This document shows, piece after piece, positions 43,311-53,467 of a stretch of DNA of 64,000 nucleotides. Origin of the DNA: Nocardia arthritidis (GTDB taxonomy: Bacteria; Actinomycetota; Actinomycetes; Mycobacteriales; Mycobacteriaceae); the NCBI RefSeq assembly GCF_011801145.1, contig NZ_CP046172.1:8308001-8372000 (forward strand), read 5' to 3'. The notes below the pieces were generated by a model. That model had not been told where the DNA came from. It searched no databases and was given only the letters and a program-made list of their open reading frames with translations. How positions within the stretch are numbered: the first letter of the stretch is position 1; the number at the start of each line of letters is the position of its first letter. Made by a program: the position numbers and the translations under genes.

Positions 43311-44224
43311 GCACCCGGCGCCCCGCCATCACCGTCCGCGGCCTGACCAAGCGTTTCGCGACCGCGTCGGCGGTGGAGAACATCGGCTTCACCGTGCCCG
43401 AGGGCACCACCGCCGCACTCGTCGGGCCCGTCGGCTCCGGTAAGACGACCGTGCTGCGCCTGCTGCTCGGACTGATCGAACCCACTTCCGGCACAACGAC
43501 TCTCGACGGCACCGCGCACGGCATGCTGACGCCGCGCGGTCTGCATCCGGCCCGCACCGCGAGCGATCACCTGCGGGTGTACGCGGCGGCGGCCGGGATT
43601 CCGGACGAGCGCGTCGAGCAGGTGCTCGGCCAGGTCGGGCTCGGCGAGGTGGCCGATACCAAGGCGAGCGCGCTTTCGCCCGGTGAACAGACCCGCGTGG
43701 CGCTGGCCACCGCGCTGCTCGGCGACCCGCGACTGCTGCTGCTCGACGAGCCCACCGCCGGACTGGATCCCGCCGAGCGCGGCCAGTTGCAGGATCTGCT
43801 GCGCAGGCATACCGCCCGCGGCGGCACCGTCCTGCTCACCAGCGAAAGCCTCGCCGCGGTGCTGCCCGGCGCGGATCAACTCATCGTGTTGAGCGCGGGA
43901 TCGATTGTCTACCAGGGCACTCCGGCCCGGCTGCGGCGCGGTCATCCGGACCGGCTCGTCGTCACGGCGTCGACGCCGATCGCGCTGGCCACCATGCTCG
44001 CCGCCCGCGGCTACACCGACGCGGTCATGCGGCCGGACGGCAGGCTCGCGGTGGCCGAGGCGACGGCGGCGCAGATCGAGGACGCCGCCGCGGCCGCCGG
44101 GGTCAGGATCGACGGCATCGTCGCCGATCAGATCCATCCGGACCGGGTGCTCGCCGCGCTGACCAAACCCGCGCATCCGCCGGTGGTTTCCGGCCTCGCG
44201 ACGCCCTACGGTATTCCCCGATGA
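43307..44224 (+). CDS. ABC-2 type transporter ATP-binding protein, H-loop histidine absent
   Basis: The 305-residue protein has Walker A GPVGSGKTT, the ALHP-like region GLHPARTASDHLRVYAAAAGIP typical of actinobacterial ABC-2 ATPases, signature LSPGEQ and Walker B LLLLDEPTAGLD. The switch histidine after the next strand, normally SSH, reads TSES here, so the H-loop is lost. A C-terminal regulatory stretch (about 215-290) follows. It starts within the EcsC stop (ATGA) and ends within the permease start (ATGA). It likely drives export by the next gene product with altered hydrolysis. Confidence 0.87.
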   Translation: MSTRRPAITVRGLTKRFATASAVENIGFTVPEGTTAALVGPVGSGKTTVLRLLLGLIEPTSGTTTLDGTAHGMLTPRGLHPARTASDHLRVYAAAAGIPDERVEQVLGQVGLGEVADTKASALSPGEQTRVALATALLGDPRLLLLDEPTAGLDPAERGQLQDLLRRHTARGGTVLLTSESLAAVLPGADQLIVLSAGSIVYQGTPARLRRGHPDRLVVTASTPIALATMLAARGYTDAVMRPDGRLAVAEATAAQIEDAAAAAGVRIDGIVADQIHPDRVLAALTKPAHPPVVSGLATPYGIPR

Positions 44225-45003
44225 TCGAGATAATCCCGGCCGAGCTGCTGCCCGCCGTCAACTCCGAGATCCGCAAGGTCACAACGCTGCGCAGATATCA
44301 GCTGCTGGCCGCGGCGCTGGTGGTCGTCGCGATCGTCGCGGGTTCCGGATTCGCGCTGATGTCCGGCAACGCCGATCCGAAGGGGCAGCCCGCCACCGGC
44401 GCCGCGACGATCGGGCTGTATCTGGCGATGGCGGCGACCATCGTGGCCGCCGGGGTGTTCGGCGCGCTCGGCGCGGGCGAGGAGTACCGGTACCGGACCA
44501 TGCCCGCCACCGTGCTGTTCACGCCGAACCGGGATCGCATCGCCATCGCCAAGTTCGCGGTCGCCGCCGGATTCGCGGTGGCCACCGCGGCGCTGGTCGA
44601 GGTGATCGGCGCGGGCTGCACGCTCGGCTTCGGGCGCGGCAAATTCGATATCGGGCTGAAGTTCTTCGCGGCGCTCGGCGGCGGGCTGGTCGCCGCGCTG
44701 TGCTGGGCGGTGCTCGGCACGGCGCTCGGGCTGCTGCTGCGCTCTGCGGCGGGTGCGGCGGCCGCGCTGCTCGGCTGGTTCATCGTCATCGAGCCGCTGA
44801 TCTGGTTGATCACGAATACGTTGGGGATACCGGGATTCGCGACGCTGTTGCCGGGTTCGGCGACCGTCAGCACCGTCGTGGTCGGGTCGTTCGCCAAGAG
44901 CCACTTTCTCGCGCCCGCACCGGCGGCGGTCGTCGTGCTGGTGCTGTGGACCTCGGCGCTCGGCGTCGCCGCATGGTGGTATCTGCGCCGTCGCGAGGTC
45001 TGA
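44221..45003 (+). CDS. ABC-2 type transporter permease
   Basis: The 260-residue protein starts with EIRKVTTLRRYQLL, the amphipathic entry helix of ABC-2 permeases, followed by about six membrane helices: LLAAALVVVAIVAGSGF, ATIGLYLAMAATIVAAGVFGALG, FAVAAGFAVATAALVEVIGAG, a long paired helix around LGGGLVAALCWAVLGTALGLLL, AAALLGWFIVIEPLIWLI, and AAVVVLVLWTSALGVAAWW. GEEYRYRTMPATVL between helices is typical. It is coupled to the ATPase by ATGA. The substrate is unknown. Confidence 0.87.
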   Translation: MIEIIPAELLPAVNSEIRKVTTLRRYQLLAAALVVVAIVAGSGFALMSGNADPKGQPATGAATIGLYLAMAATIVAAGVFGALGAGEEYRYRTMPATVLFTPNRDRIAIAKFAVAAGFAVATAALVEVIGAGCTLGFGRGKFDIGLKFFAALGGGLVAALCWAVLGTALGLLLRSAAGAAAALLGWFIVIEPLIWLITNTLGIPGFATLLPGSATVSTVVVGSFAKSHFLAPAPAAVVVLVLWTSALGVAAWWYLRRREV

Positions 45004-45051
45004 GCTGCGGCGGTGGGCGACTGTCGGTAGGCGTCGCTATGGTCGATTGGT

Positions 45052-48000
45052 GTGAGTGTGCAGGGGGCTGATCGACCGGGGTGGATCCGGCGGCTGTGGA
45101 CCGAAAGCCGGTCGCACAGCGTAGTTCTCGTTGGTATCGCATTCGTGGTGCTCGGCGGCGCGCTCGTCGATATCGCGGGCCCGCTGCTGAGCAAACATGC
45201 GATCGATGCGGCCGGAGTCGGCGATACGCATGCGATCGGGGTGGTCGCGGCGCTGCTCCTGGGGTCGGCTGTCTTCCGGTATATCGTCTCGTCCGGGCGG
45301 CGCGCGCTGGCCGGGCAGCTCTCGCTGGACGTCCAGCATTCGCTGCGCGTCCAATTGCTCACTGCGCTACAGCGTTTGGACGGTCCGGGCCAGGACGGGA
45401 TCCGCACCGGACAGGTCGTCTCGCGCTCGATCACCGATCTGCAGCTCGTACAGGGCCTGCTGGCCATGGTGCCGCTGTCGACCAACGCGCTGCTGCAATT
45501 CGTGCTCGCCGCGGCGGTGATGTTCTGGCTGTCACCGCCGTTGGCGCTGGCCGCGCTGCTGGTGGTGCCCGCGATGGCGGTGGTGGTGTACCGGATCCGG
45601 CCCCGGCTCTACGCGGCGACCTGGTCGGCCCAGCAGCGCGCGGCCGACCTGGCCCAGCACGTCGAGGAGACGGTCACCGGCGTCCGGGTGGTGAAGGGTT
45701 TCGGACAGGAGGCCAGGATGGTCGACATCCTGGAGCGGCACGCGCGCACCCTGTATGCCGAACGACTGCGCGCCGCCCGCATCGATTCCCGATTCGCGCC
45801 GGCGATCGCGGCGATCCCGCAGGTCGGCCTGGTGCTGGTGATCGGGCTCGGTGGCTGGCTCGCGCTACACGGCCATATCGGGATCGGCACCTTCCTCGCC
45901 TTCGCCGCCTACGTCTCCACCATGACGTTCACCGCGCGCACCATGTCGGCGGTGGTCATCATCGCCCAGTTGACCAGGGCCGCGGCCGATCGCGTCTTCG
46001 AGATCATCGACACCGCACCCACCATCACCGATCCCCCTGCGCCGCAACCGATTCCGGAGGGTCCGCTCGGCATCGAATTCGCGGCGCTCACCTTCGGATT
46101 CGATCCGGACCGGCCGGTGCTGCGCGAATTCGACCTCACCGTGCGCCCGGGCGAGACGGTGGCCGTCATCGGGCCCGCCGGATCCGGTAAGAGCACGCTC
46201 GCGCTGTTGCTGCCGCGCTTCTATGCGCCCGATTCCGGGCACATACGCCTGTTCAACGCAGCCGGGCGGAGCCCGTCCGAAGACCCGCGCACGGCCGGAG
46301 CGAATGCGAAGGTACGCCTTTTCGGCGGCGAAAAGTCCACTGCCGCAGTGGATATCGCCGACGTATCGGCCGCCGACCTGCGCGGGGCGGTCGGCGTCGT
46401 CTTCGACGATCCATTCCTGCTCTCCGACACCATCGCCGCCAATATCGCGCTCGGCAGGCCCGAGGCCACCGAGCCGGAGATCCGGCAGGCCGCCAAACTC
46501 GCCGCCGCCGACGATTTCATCGGCGAACTGCCCGACGGCTACGACACCGTGGTCGGCGAGCGCGGGCTCACCCTCTCCGGCGGTCAGCGGCAGCGGATCG
46601 CGCTGGCCAGGGCCCTGCTCGCCCGGCCGCGCGTCCTGGTGCTCGACGACGCCACCTCCGCGGTCGACGCGGTGACCGAGGCCGCCATCTTCGACACGTT
46701 GCCCGATAACGGCGGCCGCACCACGATCATCCTGGCGCACCGCGAATCCACACTGTCCCATGCCGATCGGGTGATCCGGCTGCCCGCGCCGTCCTTGCCC
46801 GCCGGATCCGTTGCGGTGCAAGAGATCTCCAACGGAATCGGCGGGCTCGGCACGGCCGGCGGCCTCGACGCGGCCGAATCACCGGAACTGCGCCGCGATC
46901 TGGCACGTCTGCCACCGGCGACCGAGGAACCCGGTATCGACGGCGCATCATTGCGCGAACCCGACCCCGGCTTCCGGTTCCCGCGCCTGCTGCGCCCGGT
47001 GTTGCTGGTCGTGGCCGCGGTGATCGGGCTGATGGCCCTGGACGCGGTGCTCGGCGTCACTTTCCCGGCGCTGGTGCGCTACGCCATCGATCACGGTGTG
47101 ACCGGCCATGATTCGAGCGCGCTCGGGCTGGCCGCGGCCATCGGCGCCGGACTGGCCGTGCTCGGCGGTATCGCCGGTGCGGCCAATATCCTGCTCACCG
47201 CCCGCACCGGCGAGCGCGTGCTCTTCGGCCTGCGGGTGCGCAGTTACGCGCACCTGCAACGGCTCGGGCTGGACTACTACGAACGCGAACTGTCCGGCCG
47301 CATCATGACCAGGATGACCACCGACGTGGACGCGCTGTCCACATTCGTACAGAACGGCGTCGCGACCTCGCTCGTCTCGGTGATCACCCTGGTGGGCATC
47401 CTGATCGCGCTGCTGCTCGTCGATGTCGGGCTGGCCACCGTCGTGCTGCTCGCGCTGCCGCCGCTGGTGGTCGCGACGCTGATCTTCCGCCGGGTCTCCG
47501 CGCGCGCGTATTCGATCTCCCGCGAACGGGTTTCGACCGTCAACGCGGACTTCCAGGAGAATGTCGCGGGCCTGCGCGCCGTCCAGGCAAACCGCTACGA
47601 ACCGGCCGCCGCGCGCCGCTTCACCGAATACTCGACCCGCTATCGCGACAGCAGGTTTCGCGCGCAGCTGGCCATCGCGCTGTACTTCGGATTCGTCGCG
47701 GCCTGGGGCGATCTGGCGCTCGCCGCGGTGGTGTGGTTCGGGGCGCGGGAGGTCGCGCACGGCACGACCAGTCCGGGCACGCTGGTCGCGTTCATGCTCT
47801 ATCTCGAGCTGCTGTTCGCCCCGATCGTGCAGCTCTCGCAGACCTTCGACGGCTATCAGCAGGCCGCGGTCGGGCTGCGCCGGATCGGCGAATTGCTGCG
47901 CACCCCGTCCACCATCGCCGCCGACCCACCCGACGCGGTAGCCATCGACGGCCCGCTGCACGGCGCGGTCGACCTCGACGGCGTGCACTTCCACTACCCG

Positions 48001-48762
48001 GGCACCACGCTGCCCGCCCTCGACGGCATCGATCTGCATCTCGCGCCCGGTGAAACGCTCGCCCTGGTCGGCGCGACCGGCGCAGGCAAGTCCACCATCG
48101 TCAAGTTATTGGCACGTCTGTACGATCTGCCCGCCGATTCCCCGGCGCCGGTCCGGGTCGACGGCATCGACATCCGGCGCTACCGACTCGCCGACTACCG
48201 GTCGCGACTAGGCATCGTCCCCCAGGAAGCGCACCTGTTCACCGGCGACGTCGCGAGCAATATCGCCTTCGGCAGACCCGATGCCACCGAGGCCGAGATC
48301 ACAGCCGCCGCGGCGGCCGTCGGCGCGGCGGACATGATCGCGGCGCTGCCCGGCGGGATGCGTCATCCGGTCGGCGAGCGCGGCCGCGGACTGTCCGCTG
48401 GTCAGCGCCAGCTCATCGCGCTGGCCCGCGCCGAATTGGTCGATCCCGATCTGCTGCTGCTCGACGAGGCCACCGCGACCCTCGACCCGGCTACCGAGGA
48501 CGCGGTGCTGGTAGCGAGCCGGTCGCTGGCGCGCGGGCGCAGCACGGTCGTCGTCGCGCATCGCCTCGCGACGGCGGCGCGGGCCGATCGGATCGCGGTG
48601 GTCGATCACGGCCGGATCTCGGAAACCGGCACACATATCGAACTGCTGGCCGCCCGTGGGCCGTATGCCCGACTGTGGGCGGCGGCACAGCATACCGAAG
48701 GAATATTCTCGGTAACGGACGAGTCGTCATCGATGGAGTCGGGTCTGTCCGGTGGTCCGTAG
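45052..48762 (+). CDS. Fused double ABC exporter (TMD-NBD-TMD-NBD)
   Basis: The 1236-residue protein carries two complete exporter halves. Half 1: membrane domain about 20-320, NBD about 345-590 with GPAGSGKST, LSGGQRQR and Walker B LVLDDATSAVD. Half 2: membrane domain about 640-940, NBD about 960-1220 with GATGAGKST, VPQEAHLF, LSAGQRQL and LLLLDEATATLD. In NBD1 the catalytic Glu is Asp and the Q-loop reads FDDPFL; in NBD2 the signature is LSAGQ. This is the pattern of one consensus and one degenerate ATP site, as in TM287/288. It corresponds to mycobacterial Rv1272c/Rv1273c joined in one chain, as recalled. NBD1 also has an insert of about 30 residues (SPSEDPRTAGANAK) after GHIRLF. The start is a GTG. 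Confidence 0.9.
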   Translation: MSVQGADRPGWIRRLWTESRSHSVVLVGIAFVVLGGALVDIAGPLLSKHAIDAAGVGDTHAIGVVAALLLGSAVFRYIVSSGRRALAGQLSLDVQHSLRVQLLTALQRLDGPGQDGIRTGQVVSRSITDLQLVQGLLAMVPLSTNALLQFVLAAAVMFWLSPPLALAALLVVPAMAVVVYRIRPRLYAATWSAQQRAADLAQHVEETVTGVRVVKGFGQEARMVDILERHARTLYAERLRAARIDSRFAPAIAAIPQVGLVLVIGLGGWLALHGHIGIGTFLAFAAYVSTMTFTARTMSAVVIIAQLTRAAADRVFEIIDTAPTITDPPAPQPIPEGPLGIEFAALTFGFDPDRPVLREFDLTVRPGETVAVIGPAGSGKSTLALLLPRFYAPDSGHIRLFNAAGRSPSEDPRTAGANAKVRLFGGEKSTAAVDIADVSAADLRGAVGVVFDDPFLLSDTIAANIALGRPEATEPEIRQAAKLAAADDFIGELPDGYDTVVGERGLTLSGGQRQRIALARALLARPRVLVLDDATSAVDAVTEAAIFDTLPDNGGRTTIILAHRESTLSHADRVIRLPAPSLPAGSVAVQEISNGIGGLGTAGGLDAAESPELRRDLARLPPATEEPGIDGASLREPDPGFRFPRLLRPVLLVVAAVIGLMALDAVLGVTFPALVRYAIDHGVTGHDSSALGLAAAIGAGLAVLGGIAGAANILLTARTGERVLFGLRVRSYAHLQRLGLDYYERELSGRIMTRMTTDVDALSTFVQNGVATSLVSVITLVGILIALLLVDVGLATVVLLALPPLVVATLIFRRVSARAYSISRERVSTVNADFQENVAGLRAVQANRYEPAAARRFTEYSTRYRDSRFRAQLAIALYFGFVAAWGDLALAAVVWFGAREVAHGTTSPGTLVAFMLYLELLFAPIVQLSQTFDGYQQAAVGLRRIGELLRTPSTIAADPPDAVAIDGPLHGAVDLDGVHFHYPGTTLPALDGIDLHLAPGETLALVGATGAGKSTIVKLLARLYDLPADSPAPVRVDGIDIRRYRLADYRSRLGIVPQEAHLFTGDVASNIAFGRPDATEAEITAAAAAVGAADMIAALPGGMRHPVGERGRGLSAGQRQLIALARAELVDPDLLLLDEATATLDPATEDAVLVASRSLARGRSTVVVAHRLATAARADRIAVVDHGRISETGTHIELLAARGPYARLWAAAQHTEGIFSVTDESSSMESGLSGGP

Positions 48763-48885
48763 ATCCGCCGATTTGCTGCTGGGCCTATCCTCAGATAGGG
48801 CGCATCGGCGCGCATCCGCTGATCCCCGTGCCGGGCACGTCACAAACGTCGCAGCGCGAAGAACGAAATGAGGCGAACACCTGCT

Positions 48886-51800
48886 GTGAGCAGCTCAACT
48901 TCCCAGTTCGGACAGAACCAGTGGCTAGTCGACGAGATGTATCAGAAGTTCAAACAGGATCCATCTTCGGTCGACGAAAGCTGGCACGAGTTTCTGGCCG
49001 ACTACACCCCTGAAGCGACGAGTGATTCTGGTAACAGCCAGACCGCTCCCGCCGCACCCGCGCAGGTGGCCACCCCGGCACCGGCTCCCGCGCCCGCGGC
49101 CCCCGCTCCGGCAGCTGCCCCCTCGGCAGTAGCCGCCCCGGCTCCCGCGCCCGCCCCGGCACCGACTGCGACACCCACCGCGCGTACCCCGCAGACCACG
49201 CCCGCGCCGACCTCGAACGCGGCGCCGACCTCCGGCGCGCCCAAGACCGAGGCCGCCGACGAGGCGAAGGTGCTGCGCGGCCAGGCCGCCGCGGTGGTCA
49301 AGAACATGTCCGCCTCGCTCGCCATCCCGACCGCCACCTCCGTGCGCGCCATCCCGGCGAAGCTGATGATCGACAACCGCCTGGTCATCAACAATCACCT
49401 GGCCCGCACCCGCGGCGGCAAGATCTCCTTCACCCACCTGCTCGGCTACGCGATCGTGCAGGCGGTCAAGAAGTTCCCGAATATGAACCGGCACTTCCAG
49501 GAGATCGACGGCAAGCCGAACGCGATCACCCCGGCGCACACGAACCTGGGTCTCGCGATCGATCTGCAGGCCAAGGACGGCAGCCGGTCGCTGGCCGTCG
49601 CGGCCATCAAGGGTTGCGAGACAATGACCTTCGGGCAGTTCCACACCGCCTACGAGGACGTCGTCCGCCGCGCCCGCGACGGCAAGCTCACCATCGAGGA
49701 CTTCTCCGGCGTCACCATCTCGCTCACCAACCCGGGCACCATCGGCACCGTGCACTCGGTGCCGCGGCTGATGTCGGGCCAGGGTTGCATCGTCGGCGCG
49801 GGCGCGATGGAGTACCCGGCCGAATTCCAGGGCATGAGCGACGAGCGCATCGCCGAAATCGGTGTCGGCAAGCTGATGACGCTCACCTCCACCTACGACC
49901 ACCGCATCATCCAGGGTGCGGAGTCCGGTGATTTCCTGCGCACCATCCACCAGCTGCTCATCGCCGACGAGTTCTACGACGAGATCTTCCACGGCCTCGG
50001 CGTGCCCTACGAACCGGTCCGCTGGCGCAAGGACATTCGCGAGCGCGGCGTCGACAAGAGCTCGCGGGTGCTCGAACTCATCGCGTCCTACCGCAACCGC
50101 GGCCACCTGATGGCCGACACCGATCCGCTGCGGTTGGTGAAGGACAAGTTCCGCAGCCACCCGGATCTGGACGTCACCCAGCACGGCCTGACCCTGTGGG
50201 ATCTGGACCGCGAATTCAACGTCGCGGGCTTCCACGGCCAGGAGCGGATGAAGCTGCGCGATGTGCTGTCCATCCTGCGCGACGCGTACTGCCGCCACGT
50301 CGGTGTCGAGTACACGCACATCCTCGATCCCGAGCAGCTGCAGTGGATTCAGGAGCGGGTGGAGCAGAAGCACGCCAAACCGACTGTCGCGCAACAGAAA
50401 TACATTCTGAACCGGCTGAACGCGGCGGAGGCCTTCGAAACCTTCCTGCAGACCAAGTACGTCGGGCAGAAGCGCTTCTCGCTGGAGGGCGCCGAGGCCG
50501 TCATCCCGATGATGGACGCGGTCATCGACCAGTCGGCCGAGCACCGGCTCGACGAGGTCATCATCGGCATGCCGCACCGCGGCCGCCTGAACGTGCTGGC
50601 CAATATCGTCGGCAAGCCCTACTCGAAGATCTTCACCGAGTTCGAGGGCAATATGAACCCGGCGGCCACCCACGGCTCCGGCGACGTGAAGTACCACCTC
50701 GGCGCGCACGGCACCTACCTGCAGATGTTCGGCGACAACGAGATCGAGGTCTCGCTCACCGCGAACCCGTCGCACCTCGAGGCGGTCGACCCGGTGCTCG
50801 AGGGTCTCGTCCGCGCCAAGCAGGATCTGCTCGACAAGGGTGACGGCCCCGAGGGCTTCTCGGTCATGCCGCTGATGCTGCACGGCGATGCCGCGTTCGC
50901 GGGTCAGGGCGTTGTCGCCGAGACGCTGAACATGTCGGGTCTGCGCGGCTACCGGGTCGGCGGCACCATCCACATCGTGGTGAACAACCAGATCGGCTTC
51001 ACCACCTCGCCGGAGAACAGCCGCTCCACCGAATACTCGACGGATATCGCCAAGTTCATCGGCGCGCCGATCTTCCACGTCAACGGCGACGACCCGGAGG
51101 CGTGCGACTGGGTCGCCCGCATCGCGGTCGACTTCCGGCAGAAGTTCCGCAAGGACGTCGTCATCGACATGATCTGCTACCGCCGCCGCGGTCACAACGA
51201 GGGCGACGACCCGTCGATGACCCAGCCGTACATGTACGACGTCATCGACACCAAGCGCTCGGTCCGCAAGGCGTACACCGAGAGCCTGATCGGTCGTGGT
51301 GACATCTCGCTCAAGGAGGCCGAGGACGCGCTGCGCGACTACCAGGGCCAGCTGGAGCGGGTGTTCAACGAGGTTCGCGAGCTGGAGAAGTACCCGCCGG
51401 AGCCGAGCGAATCGGTCGAGGACGACCAGCAGGTCCCGGCGACCGTCGTCACCGCCGTCGACAAGGCGGTGCTGCAGCGCATCGGCGACGCCTTCCTCAA
51501 TGTGCCGGACGGCTTCAACGTGCATCCGCGCGTCAAGCCAGTGCTGGAGAAGCGGCGCGAGATGGCGTACGAGGGCAAGGTCGACTGGGCCTTCGCCGAA
51601 CTGCTCGCCTTCGGCACCCTGATCGACGAGGGTCGCGCGGTGCGCCTGACCGGTCAGGACTCGCGGCGCGGCACGTTCACCCAGCGGCACGCGGTGATCA
51701 TCGACCGCAAGACCGCCGAGGAATACACCCCGCTGCACAACATCGGCAGCGCGAACCCGGGTTGGTTCGCGGTGCACGATTCGGCGCTGAGCGAATACGC

Positions 51801-52632
51801 CGCCGTCGGTTTCGAATACGGCTACTCACTCGGCAACCCGGACGCACTCGTGTTGTGGGAGGCGCAGTTCGGTGACTTCGTCAACGGCGCGCAGTCCATC
51901 ATCGACGAGTTCATCTCCTCCGGTGAGGCCAAGTGGGGTCAGCTCTCCGAGGTCGTGCTGCTGCTGCCGCACGGTCACGAGGGTCAGGGCCCGGACCACA
52001 CCTCCGGCCGCATCGAGCGATTCCTGCAGCTGTGTGCCGAGGGTTCGATGACGGTCGCGGTGCCGTCCACTCCGGCGAACTACTTCCACCTGCTGCGCAG
52101 GCATGCGCTGGACGGTATCCGCCGTCCGCTCATCGTCTTCACCCCGAAGTCGATGCTGCGCAACAAGGCCGTCGTCTCGGATCTGAAGGATTTCACCGAG
52201 TCGAAGTTCCGTTCGGTGTTCGACGAGCCCGCCTACGAACAGGGCATCGGCGACCGCAACAAGGTCAAGCGCATCCTGCTCACCAGCGGCAAGCTGTACT
52301 ACGAGCTGGCCGCCGAGAAGGCGAAGCAGAAGCGTGAGGATGTCGCGATCGTGCGCATCGAGCAGCTGTACCCGCTGCCGAAGTTCCGGTTGAACGAGGC
52401 GCTGGCCGGCTACCCGAACGCCACCGATATCGCCTGGGTCCAGGAGGAACCGGCCAACCAGGGCGCCTGGCCCTTCTTCGGCCTCAACCTCCCGGAAATC
52501 CTCCCGGACCGCTTCACCAAACTGCGCCGCATCTCCCGCCGCGCCATGTCGGCCCCCTCCTCGGGCTCCGGCAAGGTGCACGCGGTGGAGCAGCAGGAAA
52601 TCATCGACGAGGCCTTCGAACCGACCGCCTAG
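48886..52632 (+). CDS. kgd: Multifunctional 2-oxoglutarate decarboxylase/dehydrogenase (Kgd/SucA)
   Basis: The 1248-residue enzyme has the actinobacterial Kgd layout: a short N-terminal helix ([16 protein letters not shown]), an Ala/Pro linker (about 50-125), an E2-type acyltransferase domain (about 130-370, with [18 protein letters not shown]), then the ThDP-dependent E1 part with [41 protein letters not shown] and [15 protein letters not shown]. It converts 2-oxoglutarate to succinyl-CoA or succinic semialdehyde in the TCA cycle and is controlled by GarA in relatives. I chose the GTG at 48886 (MSSSTSQFG); an ATG at 48868 is possible but adds residues not seen in relatives. A strong terminator follows. 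Confidence 0.96.
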   Translation: MSSSTSQFGQNQWLVDEMYQKFKQDPSSVDESWHEFLADYTPEATSDSGNSQTAPAAPAQVATPAPAPAPAAPAPAAAPSAVAAPAPAPAPAPTATPTARTPQTTPAPTSNAAPTSGAPKTEAADEAKVLRGQAAAVVKNMSASLAIPTATSVRAIPAKLMIDNRLVINNHLARTRGGKISFTHLLGYAIVQAVKKFPNMNRHFQEIDGKPNAITPAHTNLGLAIDLQAKDGSRSLAVAAIKGCETMTFGQFHTAYEDVVRRARDGKLTIEDFSGVTISLTNPGTIGTVHSVPRLMSGQGCIVGAGAMEYPAEFQGMSDERIAEIGVGKLMTLTSTYDHRIIQGAESGDFLRTIHQLLIADEFYDEIFHGLGVPYEPVRWRKDIRERGVDKSSRVLELIASYRNRGHLMADTDPLRLVKDKFRSHPDLDVTQHGLTLWDLDREFNVAGFHGQERMKLRDVLSILRDAYCRHVGVEYTHILDPEQLQWIQERVEQKHAKPTVAQQKYILNRLNAAEAFETFLQTKYVGQKRFSLEGAEAVIPMMDAVIDQSAEHRLDEVIIGMPHRGRLNVLANIVGKPYSKIFTEFEGNMNPAATHGSGDVKYHLGAHGTYLQMFGDNEIEVSLTANPSHLEAVDPVLEGLVRAKQDLLDKGDGPEGFSVMPLMLHGDAAFAGQGVVAETLNMSGLRGYRVGGTIHIVVNNQIGFTTSPENSRSTEYSTDIAKFIGAPIFHVNGDDPEACDWVARIAVDFRQKFRKDVVIDMICYRRRGHNEGDDPSMTQPYMYDVIDTKRSVRKAYTESLIGRGDISLKEAEDALRDYQGQLERVFNEVRELEKYPPEPSESVEDDQQVPATVVTAVDKAVLQRIGDAFLNVPDGFNVHPRVKPVLEKRREMAYEGKVDWAFAELLAFGTLIDEGRAVRLTGQDSRRGTFTQRHAVIIDRKTAEEYTPLHNIGSANPGWFAVHDSALSEYAAVGFEYGYSLGNPDALVLWEAQFGDFVNGAQSIIDEFISSGEAKWGQLSEVVLLLPHGHEGQGPDHTSGRIERFLQLCAEGSMTVAVPSTPANYFHLLRRHALDGIRRPLIVFTPKSMLRNKAVVSDLKDFTESKFRSVFDEPAYEQGIGDRNKVKRILLTSGKLYYELAAEKAKQKREDVAIVRIEQLYPLPKFRLNEALAGYPNATDIAWVQEEPANQGAWPFFGLNLPEILPDRFTKLRRISRRAMSAPSSGSGKVHAVEQQEIIDEAFEPTA

Positions 52633-52646
52633 TCGCACAACCCCTG

Positions 52647-52700
52647 ACGCCGGGCCGAATCCGTTCTGCTGGAACGCGATTCGACCCGGCGTTTTCGTTT
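52647..52700 (+). terminator. Rho-independent terminator after kgd
   Basis: ACGCCGGGCCGAATC (52647-52661) pairs with GATTCGACCCGGCGT (52678-52692) with one mismatch, and is followed by TTTTCGTTT. The hairpin starts 14 bases after the kgd stop and also lies just beyond the stop of the convergent PNPOx-like gene. Confidence 0.9.
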
Positions 52701-52710
52701 GTGTGCGCCG

Positions 52711-53229
52711 CTATCCGAAGCGCCAGTGGGTGGCGCCGTGGGGTTCGGTGAGGGCGAGGGCGGCGGCGGTTTGTGGGGTGAAGCGGTAGAGGTGCCAGGG
52801 GGCGGGGCCTGCGCTTGGGGCGCTGTAGGGGGCGGTGATGGCGTCGCCGGCGCGTTCGGCGGGCCAGCCGAGGCGGCGGTAGGTCGCGGTGACCTGGTCG
52901 AGTTCGTCGGGGTCGACGGTGCGATGCGCTTCGCCCTCGAGGACGAGGTCTACGTCCGGGAAGCGGAATGACAAGGTGCACTGCGGGTTCGCGGCCAGAT
53001 CACGCGACTTGCGAGTGCCGGGACCACTGGTGAAATACAGGTGCGCACCATGCAGGGCGACCCCGATACCCGCCGAATGCGGCCGCCCGCCCGCACCGAC
53101 CGTGCCGAGGAATTGCGGCGTCTCGGGCAGGCCGACACCCGCCTCGATGGCCTTCACTACGCGGCTCCACGGAAGCTCCGCATCACCGTAGATATTGAGA
53201 TCGCGGGCCGAGATCGGTTCGGGCAACAT
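52711..53229 (-). CDS. Pyridoxamine 5'-phosphate oxidase-like flavin/F420-binding protein
   Basis: The 172-residue split-barrel protein has PQFLGTVGAGGRPHSAGIGVALHGAHLYFTSGPGTRKSRDLAANPQCTLSF, the flavin phosphate-binding pattern of the PNPOx-like/FDOR group, and VDLVLEGEAHRT. I chose the ATG at 53229 because AGGAGG lies five bases upstream; the ATG three bases earlier is too close to it. Such proteins reduce or bind flavin, F420 or haem-related ligands. It is divergent from the AbiEi/DUF559 gene. Confidence 0.83.
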   Translation of the reverse strand: MLPEPISARDLNIYGDAELPWSRVVKAIEAGVGLPETPQFLGTVGAGGRPHSAGIGVALHGAHLYFTSGPGTRKSRDLAANPQCTLSFRFPDVDLVLEGEAHRTVDPDELDQVTATYRRLGWPAERAGDAITAPYSAPSAGPAPWHLYRFTPQTAAALALTEPHGATHWRFG

Positions 53230-53338
53230 CATTTCCTCCTCCGAGAGTTCCTGTACCAGTGCAGACGCCGCGCACCGAGCGAATTCATCGTGGCCGACTA
53301 CGTGTTCCCGCACCCTGTCTTCGAACCGTGCACACGAC

Positions 53339-53349
53339 GTACGGGGTGT
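53339..53349. repeat. Left copy of an 11-base direct repeat flanking the DUF559 gene
   Basis: GTACGGGGTGT occurs here and again at 54475-54485, in the same orientation, on either side of the AbiEi/DUF559 gene. Similarity continues imperfectly for about 15 more bases on the right of each copy (TTGG and CGAG elements). Confidence 0.45.
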
Positions 53350-53410
53350 TTGGCTTGGAGACGAGGGGATGGGAGCACGAGGAGCGGGGAGCTGGACGGC
53401 TGTTCAGTAG

Positions 53411-53437
53411 TTGTGCACAGGGGCCGAGTTATGCACA
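53411..53437. promoter_or_regulatory. Two DnaA-box-like 9-mers upstream of the DUF559 gene
   Basis: TTGTGCACA (53411-53419) and TTATGCACA (53429-53437) lie in the same orientation 18 bases apart, each one mismatch from TTGTCCACA/TTATCCACA. They are 31 bases before the GTG start. They could be DnaA-responsive or a conserved leader of this gene family. Confidence 0.3.
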
Positions 53438-53467
53438 TTTGGCGATGGTGGGGTGGATTGAGGGGCG

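Noticed and set aside
41510..44176. A long minus-strand extension upstream of the crotonase gene
   Set aside because: The crotonase fold starts at 41509 with a normal beginning; the upstream part is antisense to the hydroquinone-reductase, EcsC and ABC ATPase genes and has no motif.
48784..48799. CCTATC-CTCA-GATAGG hairpin before kgd considered as a riboswitch or terminator
   Set aside because: The stem has six pairs, there is no T-run, no known aptamer pattern and it is about 90 bases from the start; too little to call.
48925..51777. A 950-codon minus-strand frame opposite kgd
   Set aside because: It is rich in Arg, His, Asp and Val from the mirror of high-GC codons, has no family motif, and lies over a clearly real and highly conserved gene.
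53411..53437. DnaA-box-like 9-mers considered as a replication origin
   Set aside because: Only two imperfect boxes, no AT-rich unwinding region and no dnaA, dnaN or gyrB nearby.
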